A DNA stretch of 64,000 nucleotides from Alphaproteobacteria bacterium HT1-32. Its GTDB lineage: Bacteria > Pseudomonadota > Alphaproteobacteria > Rhodospirillales > HT1-32. This document shows positions 16,926 to 24,300 of this stretch, one piece after another. The notes under the pieces are model-generated. The model was not told where the DNA came from. It saw only the letters and a program-made list of their open reading frames with translations, and did no database searches. The position numbers and the translations under genes are program-made. Location of the stretch: assembly GCA_009649675.1 (NCBI GenBank), contig WJPL01000004.1, positions 1 through 64,000 of the forward strand, written 5' to 3'. Every line of letters starts with the position of its first letter. The stretch's first letter is position 1.

Positions 16926-17327
16926 CGGCCTTCCACCCTTTCTCCATGCTGCCGGAGTGGTTTGCTCCCATATTCGCCTGGCTGGCCTTGGCCCCAGTCC
17001 GAACTCGTTTAGGGCGTAGTCCAGATACCAATGGACGGTTTTCTTTTTTGGGCCTGCTGCAACTTCTTTCCTTAGGAATGTCGCAAACTTCTCCTCTGCA
17101 GAATATTCTTCAATCCCGATGCCCCTGATTGGCTCTATTGTCTTTAGCCATTCATGGAACTTTTTTCGTTCAATCGTTACATACCCCCAGCGCTTTCCTG
17201 AGACGCGATCACCTGCTTTAAGCAGGGAAAGACTAAACACGAAACGGCATCCCGGCTGACGTTCCCAATAGTCCCATTCGATCACTTGTGAGCCATTGTA
17301 GTGCGCCGGAAAGGCATTATTCTTCAT
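16914..17327 (-). CDS. hypothetical protein, third gene of GIY-YIG operon
   Basis: A 137-residue basic protein, not recognised. The C-terminus is Arg/Lys/Pro-rich (RKGGRPKKP), resembling DNA-contacting tails. It is linked to the upstream gene by a 4-nt overlap, making a three-gene operon with 17324-17707 and the GIY-YIG gene. Confidence 0.65.
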   Translation of the reverse strand: MKNNAFPAHYNGSQVIEWDYWERQPGCRFVFSLSLLKAGDRVSGKRWGYVTIERKKFHEWLKTIEPIRGIGIEEYSAEEKFATFLRKEVAAGPKKKTVHWYLDYALNEFGLGPRPARRIWEQTTPAAWRKGGRPKKP

Positions 17328-17707
17328 GCCAGCAAGTAGATGTTCTTCCGCTGTTTGTCCTCGTATGTAGCGGTCATACCGGTGCTGATGGCTCGCTCCT
17401 GGTTGCCAGTATTCGTGAATGTGGATTGATGCTGCCCCCTACGCGCGAGAAGATCAGCTTCTTCTGTTTTCAGTTTATGAATTGCCTCGGCTCTTACTTC
17501 TTTGGAGATTGCTTTCGCTATCTCATTTAGCCGGGGTTCAATCAGTTGAATTGATTCAATGTGCGGTTTTCGTTTTTCATCCACCTCAGAGGGAGAAGGA
17601 ACAGAATCCTGTTTGTATTCGGTGCCATCCCATCCGTCCCCATAGAGGTGACGACCTAGTACGTCATAAGCATGAAGCAAAAAGTAATAGTCATCGAAAT
17701 TAATCAT
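17324..17707 (-). CDS. hypothetical protein, second gene of GIY-YIG operon
   Basis: A 127-residue acidic N-terminal/charged protein of unknown function without signal peptide or membrane segment. A predicted long helix spans about residues 50-85. Four-nucleotide overlaps on both sides tie it to its neighbours. Confidence 0.6.
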   Translation of the reverse strand: MINFDDYYFLLHAYDVLGRHLYGDGWDGTEYKQDSVPSPSEVDEKRKPHIESIQLIEPRLNEIAKAISKEVRAEAIHKLKTEEADLLARRGQHQSTFTNTGNQERAISTGMTATYEDKQRKNIYLLA

Positions 17708-18672
17708 TCCTCAGGTATCAGCTTCTCGACAGCAGCAACCTGATCTTCCTGATAATCGGCATATGTTTTTTCGGTACCTTTCACCTTCCAAGTTTTCCGG
17801 CCATTTGCTGAAATGCCGAGGATAAGGTCAGCCGCTGCACTGGGACTTGAGAATGCATAGTCTTGCATGAATCGCATTTCGTTTTGTACTTCTTGGATAA
17901 TCCCATCTTCTTTGAGTTGGGTGAGCAATTTCCAATAACGCGGCCTGCTTTCGACGTCTATATGATCTCTGTTACGGACTGATGATCCGGAGAGTACAAT
18001 AAAATCGCCGTCTATTTCGCTAGCTTCGGCATGTATTGAATGTTTTTTGCTTATTATTTCGTATAAAACTTCAGTTTGTTGGGGGGCTGTTGATATTCGC
18101 GTGTCATCGCCAGTCGATACGCCAGGTGTTTCTTGCAGGCTAGTACGCGGCTTTCTGCGAAGAAAATCGAGACCTAGTACAGGTAGGACTATTCTGATTT
18201 GCTCGATGAAAAACTCCATGTCAGCAACATCGGCCTCCGGTAAATATCCATATTCCGGTGCATTCCCATTCTGCAGTTTCGCTCGCGAGACATCGTTAGC
18301 GATGCCTATTAGGCGGCTTTCAAGAAAACGCGCATGGGCTTTCGTAAGGTTCTGATCTTTGCTGGTAACGATCAATGCTCGGTCCCAAAAATCCTTGCCT
18401 CCCTTTTCCTCAGATTTGTTGTGCTGCGTAAGCCGCTTGGCAACATTATCACTTTCACCGATATAGATTTCTGGCTTAGTCCCGTTATCAGGAGAGAGAT
18501 TTGTTAGGAAATAGACACCTGTGCGAGTTGCCTCATTTCTTTGAATCAGTTCGGCAAGTTTTGTTCGTGGTGCTGCTAAAACATGCCCCGTCCAGTTCAT
18601 TATTTCAGCGGTGATCATCCCCGTGGGATTTCCATCCACTAGGAACATCCGGATAGTTCGGCCCTTTGTCAT
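17704..18672 (-). CDS. GIY-YIG nuclease with C-terminal DUF4357-like domain
   Basis: A 322-residue protein with GVYFL (residues 52-56), EIYIGESDN (69-76), the following basic helix KRLTQH and a glutamate in RFLESRLI (118), the expected GIY-YIG catalytic set. The C-terminus (about 250-320, with SPSAAADLILG and NGRKTWK) matches DUF4357, a domain often fused to GIY-YIG nucleases in mobile elements. It is probably a DNA endonuclease. It heads an operon with two unknown proteins in the accessory part of element 2, so a defence or anti-competitor role is possible but unproven. Confidence 0.8.
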   Translation of the reverse strand: MTKGRTIRMFLVDGNPTGMITAEIMNWTGHVLAAPRTKLAELIQRNEATRTGVYFLTNLSPDNGTKPEIYIGESDNVAKRLTQHNKSEEKGGKDFWDRALIVTSKDQNLTKAHARFLESRLIGIANDVSRAKLQNGNAPEYGYLPEADVADMEFFIEQIRIVLPVLGLDFLRRKPRTSLQETPGVSTGDDTRISTAPQQTEVLYEIISKKHSIHAEASEIDGDFIVLSGSSVRNRDHIDVESRPRYWKLLTQLKEDGIIQEVQNEMRFMQDYAFSSPSAAADLILGISANGRKTWKVKGTEKTYADYQEDQVAAVEKLIPEE

Positions 18673-18715
18673 AGCTTTCCCGCATTTTAGCGCAACTGAT
18701 GCGGTATTAAGACAT

Positions 18716-19870
18716 TTACGGACCTAACAATCTACCTAGTTCGCTCGATACTCTGTCAGCGGAAGCCTGCATAGGATCGTCTGCCAGATGAGCGTAACGC
18801 TGTGTCGTCTGCTGTTGAGTATGTCCGAGCAACTTACCGATCATAGGCAGGCTTTCACCCAAGCCAACCGCACTGGACGCAAATGTATGCCGTAAGTCAT
18901 GGATACGGACATCTTCTAGACCCGCTTCTTTACGGATACGACGCCACGGCTTTTGCATATCCGTCAGGTGACTGCCGGGTTTGATCCCGGTTATCACGTA
19001 AGGGTTTCCGTCTATCTGTTCGATGCCTGCCAGAACCTCCAAGGCACCCTTGCCGAGATAGACACGCTTCGCGCCGGTCTTTGAATCCGGCAGATAGATG
19101 ATGTTGCCCCTTACGTATTCCCATTTGAGCGTCTGGATTTCTCCGAGCCTGCATCCCGTAAGGATCAAAAGCCGTAAGGCATTTATAGCAGCCTGGCTTT
19201 CGGTGCCGGTCAATTCCAGTTCCCGTAACGTATCGCCAAGCCGTCCGAGTTCGTCAGACGACAGATACCGTTCCCGTTTCTTCTCTTCGTACTTCCTTAC
19301 GTGCAGGCAGGGATTAGTGCCGTCTTCCCGCAAGCCCCAAACCTCTGCCTGATTGAACATGACGGAGAGGACGCCAAGTGTACGGTTGGCCTGATAGGGT
19401 TTATCCCGGTGCGCATGATGCAACTCAGAAATATGAGACCGGGTTACGTCCGTAACCTTCATGCGTCCGAGTGCCGGGATAATGAACAGATCAACATTGC
19501 GGCGATACTCTTTCTCGGTCGATTGCTTGCAACGCGCCGGGACATATTCAGACATGAACCGTTCGCAAAGTTCGCTCACGGTCGGCGACGATTTATAGCG
19601 CCGCGTTTCTTCTGCCGGATTGCCGCCCCTTGCAGCATCAGAGAGCATGTTCCGGGCATCGGTCCGGGCTTCGTCCGGCGTTATCGTTCCGTGCCTCCCC
19701 AGCCGCTTGCGCCGCGTTCTTCCGGCAGTATCGCGATACTGGATGATATAGGTCTTGCGTCCGGTCGTCATAACGCGAACGCCAAAGCCGGGGAGGGTGT
19801 CATCCCAAACGAAGTAATCCGTTTCCTTCGGCTTCAATCCATCGACAGTGCGTTTAGTGATCTTTGGCAT
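18716..19870 (-). CDS. tyrosine recombinase / integrase 2 (P4-like, DUF4102 N-terminus)
   Basis: A 384-residue integrase from MPKITKRTVDGLKP (19870). A longer frame to 20062 runs through the tRNA-like repeat and is not credible. The N-terminal arm-binding domain contains WDDTLPGFGVRV. Catalytic residues are in LTGCRLGEIQ (R, about 240), HDLRHTFAS (H, R, about 326), GKLLGHT and TQRYAHL (Y, about 357). It is distinct from integrase 1 in sequence. TGGAAGC repeats surround its start. The gene holds five copies of the 7-mer CGTAAGG. Confidence 0.95.
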   Translation of the reverse strand: MPKITKRTVDGLKPKETDYFVWDDTLPGFGVRVMTTGRKTYIIQYRDTAGRTRRKRLGRHGTITPDEARTDARNMLSDAARGGNPAEETRRYKSSPTVSELCERFMSEYVPARCKQSTEKEYRRNVDLFIIPALGRMKVTDVTRSHISELHHAHRDKPYQANRTLGVLSVMFNQAEVWGLREDGTNPCLHVRKYEEKKRERYLSSDELGRLGDTLRELELTGTESQAAINALRLLILTGCRLGEIQTLKWEYVRGNIIYLPDSKTGAKRVYLGKGALEVLAGIEQIDGNPYVITGIKPGSHLTDMQKPWRRIRKEAGLEDVRIHDLRHTFASSAVGLGESLPMIGKLLGHTQQQTTQRYAHLADDPMQASADRVSSELGRLLGP

Positions 19871-19905
19871 GCTTCCAACTCCACTCTGGAAGCAATATGG
19901 AAGCA
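19871..19905. repeat. right arm-type recombinase sites, element 2
   Basis: TGGAAGCA at 19887-19894 and 19898-19905 (11-bp period, same orientation as the left pair at 10253-10271), with an inverted GCTTCCA at 19871-19877 touching the integrase start codon. This is consistent with Int binding and autoregulation. Confidence 0.6.
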
Positions 19906-20035
19906 GGAGACAGCGAATTGCAAGGTTGTTAAGAGTCTTGCAGCGTAGAAAGCATTCCAATAAACCGCATATAATCAGCGGAATAGCGTTGTTCTGCGGA
20001 GCATGGAGGGTGTGAGCGTAGGTAGGATAAGCTAA

Positions 20036-20080
20036 CTCATAACCTGAAGGTCGTAGGTTCAAATCCTACCCCCGCAACCA
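20036..20080. repeat. attachment site copy 3 (right end of element 2)
   Basis: 45 nt identical to the tRNA-fMet 3' end (CTCATAACC onward to CCA). There is no 5' half. It closes element 2 and opens block 3. The DNA that follows (terminator, then ATAAGGGTGGGGCTGCT at 20145-20160) resembles the left end of element 1, including one degenerate arm repeat, so a relative of element 1 probably inserted here. Confidence 0.9.
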
Positions 20081-20090
20081 AATTCTTACA

Positions 20091-20120
20091 CCGCTACCTC
20101 AACAGGTCAGCGGCTTTTTT
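20091..20120 (+). terminator. terminator after attachment copy 3
   Basis: CCGCTACCTCAACAGGTCAGCGG forms a hairpin followed by six T, nearly the same as the terminator after the tRNA (357-387). Confidence 0.75.
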
Positions 20121-20316
20121 ACGTCCGGAAGTTGGGAGCGTGAATAAGGGTGGGGCTGCTTGGAATTTCTTCTTTCATTACTCGGATGCAGGCAGACCGG
20201 TTTAGATTCAATGTACTGCAGATTACCTTGTCCCGTGATTTGCATCGTTTGAAAGTTAGGTTTTGTTTCCCATTGAAAGAGATGGACGATGGTGTGTTTC
20301 ACTTCGGGAGATTGGG

Positions 20317-21079
20317 ATGGCTCGGCTTTTCTGGCTTAATAATGCGCAATGGGCGGTGATTAAACTGACCTGCCGAAGAACCAGCGGGGTGCGCGTCGTG
20401 TTGATGATCTCCGGGTGATCTCCGGGTGATCTCCGGGATCATCCATGTTCTTAAGACAGGCTGCCGATGATGTGACTGTCCTGGCGAGTATGGCCCATCG
20501 ACTACGGTCTACAATCGCTTCAATCGCTGGTCACGCCGACGATTCTGGACGGACCTGACGGAGACCCTGGCGACAACCGGCGCTGTGCCAGCGTCAAGCG
20601 GCATTGATAGCACCTGCGTGAAAGCTCATCGCTCCGCGCACGATGGAAAAGGGGAGCAAGGCGCAGGCGATCGGGCTTTCACGGGGTGGTCAGACGACTA
20701 AAGTCCGCGCGCTCACCGACACCATAGGCCGTCCCTTCGCCTTTGAACTGAGCCCGGGAATGTCGCGGACAGTACCGCAGCAGCATCCTTATTCAACAAA
20801 CTCTAGGCTGCGCGCTATCTGCAGGCTGACAAGGGCTATGACGCCAATGCTATCCGGGCAAATCTGGGCCGCAACGGCATCGTCCCGGTCATTCCGGGGC
20901 GTATCAACCGGAAGCACAAAACCGTCTAGGACAAACGACGCTACCGGGACCGCCATTTCATCGAAAATGCCTTCTGCCGCATCAAGGACTTCCCGCGCGT
21001 CCACACACGTTACGACAAGTTGGCCAGAAACTTCCTGTCCGCAATAGCTATCGCCGTCCTCGTTGCATTCTGGCTATGA
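20317..21079 (+). pseudogene. IS5-family transposase, degenerate
   Basis: The start MARLFWLNNAQWAVIK (20317), then GEYGPSTTVYNRFNRWS, DSTCVKAHRSAHDG, QTTKVRALTDTIGRP, DKGYDANAIR and the end RVHTRYDKLARNFLSAIA are spread over several frames with in-frame stops. These are the DDE-type transposase blocks of IS5-like insertion sequences. An 11-bp unit GATCTCCGGGT is repeated three times at 20406-20438 within it. I could not fix the terminal inverted repeats, so only the gene remnant is given. Confidence 0.85.
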
Positions 21080-21302
21080 TTGAATCTCAACCCTGAGCAC
21101 ATATTTGAATGGTTGGTGCTTCGTGCTCAATTCCACCTTCTGCTCAATCGTGGAGTTGTAATCATGGCTTAACGTGGCTGATCAATAGGCCGCGCCAGTT
21201 CACATCTACCCGGAAGTATCATATTCTATGATCAAGGGTTTTTTTGTTCTGTCTTGCAACAATACCGTTAATCCATAACGATCCTCCGGGGAGGGAATTG
21301 TT

Positions 21303-24300
21303 ATGGACGAAAAACCTGAAAGCCTTGTTGAAATTGAGACAGAAATTGCCGCAAAGTTAAACTTTGCCGCCCATCAAAGTTCGTTCTCGGTTCTCAGGTC
21401 ACTGCGAGTTCTGAATCTGAGTCCGACAGAAAGGCTGGAAGAAGTCGTACTTCGCCTGCAGGCCGATCCGCCTTTCTTCAAGGAGCGCGTCTGGCAGATT
21501 GATCGCATTGAACCTGATGGCTCGCTGATGGTCCGCGATCGTGAACTCTCCCTTGACGGTGGATTACTTCTCAATCTCTCAGAATCTGTATCAGGTACGG
21601 CAAAATTTACAGTTGAGAAGGACGAAACGGTTCTTTTTGAAATCGTCAAACCGGTTGAATTGCTCGCTTACAACGAATGGGGCGGGGCAGCCTATATGCC
21701 CGAGCTTCTCGCATCATTTGTCACGCCGAATGATCCGGCGGTTGACCGGTTGCTTCATGGTGCCAGCAAGGTTCTCCGACAGGCAGGAAGGCCTGACGCA
21801 ATTGACGGTTATCGCTCAGGCAAACGTGAGCGCGTCTGGGAAATCGCTGCATCAGTGTATTCTGCTATTTCAGGGCTCGGCTTGAGTTACGTTAATCCGC
21901 CCGCAAGTTTCGAGAAGAATGGCCAGAAGATCAGATTGCCCGGTCAGGTACTTGAAGGTGGCGTTGCAACTTGTCTCGATACATCAGTGCTCTTTGCTGC
22001 GGCATTTGAGCAGGCCGGCCTTAATCCAGTGATTGTGACAACTAAGGGTCATGCTTTTGTCGGGGTCTGGCTACAGCCTGAGGGGCTATCGTCAATTGTT
22101 GCCGACGAAGCCGAAACTTTACGAAAAAGAGCTGACCTCGACGAGTTGGTCTTGATTGAGACAACTTGTATTACCAATCATCCGGCTCCCCCATTTTCGA
22201 AAGCGATCAGTCTGGCACGTGAAAAGATACATCCTGATCTGGATGATGAATTCGGGATCGCTATCGATATTCAAAGAGCGCGTGCCCACCGTATTACGCC
22301 ACTTGGGTTGAAGACTACTCAGTCTGATGATGGTGAAAAAAATCTGGCCACTATTGTTGAACACGGGCTCGAAAAAGCTCCGGCATTGCCATCGTTCGAC
22401 ACAGGGAAACCTGAGGAAGATCTGCCGGAAACTCCTAAAGGGCGATTGGAGAACTGGCAGCGAAGGTTGCTTGATCTCACTCTGAACAATCGTCTTCTGA
22501 ATCATCGATCATCAAAGAGCAGTTTGCGCCTGATTTGCCCCTCTCCAGGATTACTGGAGGACAAAATTGCTGCAGGCGGGCGGATAGAAATACGTGTGGT
22601 ACCAAAACCGACTTCCGATGAGCAGGATCAGGAACTTCATAAGCAGCGAACAGGTGAAATAATAACCGAGGAATATGCCAGAGACGCGCTGGAGCGGAAT
22701 CAGGTTCTGGTTGACCTCAATGAGGAGGAGTTGTCGAAGCGGGCCGTTGATATCTTTCGTAAATCACGTGCCGCGCTGCAGGAGGGTGGAGCAAATACTC
22801 TTTACCTGGCGCTCGGATTTCTGATCTGGAAGCGGGATATCAAGGATGAGCGCCGGCTTCGTGCTCCACTTATCCTGTTGCCGGTAACGCTTGAGCGGAA
22901 ATCAGTCCGCAGTGGCATCAAATTGATGTCGCATGACGATGAACCGAGGTTTAACACCACGCTTCTTGAAATGTTAAGGAAGGACTTCTCAATAAACATC
23001 AAGGGGCTGGATGGTACGTTACCGGAAGATCATAGCGGTATCGATGTGAAGCGGGTATGGGATACCGTCCGGTTGGCTGTGAAAGATGCGCCCGGGTTCG
23101 AGGTTGTTGAAGAAGTTGTTCTCGGACAGTTCTCATTTGCCAAATATCTGATGTGGAAAGACCTTGTCGATCGTACCGATGTGTTACGTGAAAATACTGT
23201 CGTGCGGCATCTGCTTGATACACCGCGTGACGCCTATCCCAGCGAGATCGGATTTGTTGAAGCCAGAGAAATCGACCGTCAGTACAAACCGTCAGACCTT
23301 CTGACACCGTTACCGGCGGATTCTTCCCAGATTGCAGCAATCGCGACTGCGGCGCGGGGGAAAAATTTTGTGATTATCGGACCACCGGGTACAGGCAAAA
23401 GCCAGACTATTGCAAATCTGATTGCCCATATGCTGGGGACCGGAAAGACCGTTCTTTTCATTTCAGAAAAGACGGCTGCTCTCGAAGTTGTATATCGTCG
23501 GCTGGATGACGCCGGGCTTGGCCGGTTTTGTCTGGAACTTCATTCCAACAGGGCGCGCAAGGTCGACGTTCTCGGGAGGCTTCGTCAAGCCTGGGAAGGC
23601 ATATCAGAAAGGGATGCGACCGAATGGGAATCTGAAGCTGAACGACTGAGAGAATTACGGGACCGGCTCAACCTTGTTGTTGATCGTCTTCATCTGGTGC
23701 GACGGAACGGATTGACTGCTCATCAAGCGATTGGTGTGAAGGTTCGCGACGAGGAAATTGCGAACCGTGTTCGTCTGTCCTGGCCATCGGCGGACCATCA
23801 TGATGAGGCATTTCTGACAGGAATGCGGGAGACAGTTGGGCGTCTTGAGATACAGGCAAAGGCGATCGGAGACGTTTCTGCCAGTCCCTTTCATTTGGTT
23901 GAAGCCGGCAACTGGTCGCCTGACTGGGAGGGGCGGGTGGCTGATTGTGCGGCAGCTTTGTCGGCGGCCGTCACCGCTCTCGATCGGGCCTGTGATTCAC
24001 TATGTGATGCGGCAGGTGTTAGATTAGCAGACCGGTCTCTGGCCCGAATTGATGCTGTTGCTGACCTCGCCCGGATCCTGATTGATTCGTACCGGAAGGA
24101 AACCCACTTTGCGCTTGAGCCAGATGGTCCGGACAGAATTGAGGCGTTAGCAGAGGCATCAGAGAGGCTGGCGGCCTATCGGCAGGCAGCAGATGAACTG
24201 ATTTGTCCCTACGAACCCTTTGCCTGGCGTAAGCTTGATGGGCAGGAGGTTGCCCGGCAGTGGATGGAAGCAGAAAACACATGGTGGCCGAAGCGGTTCT

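Noticed and set aside
19871-20062. N-terminal extension of integrase 2 starting MNLRPSGYEL
   Set aside because: It is the antisense of the tRNA-like repeat; family similarity starts at MPKITKR (19870).
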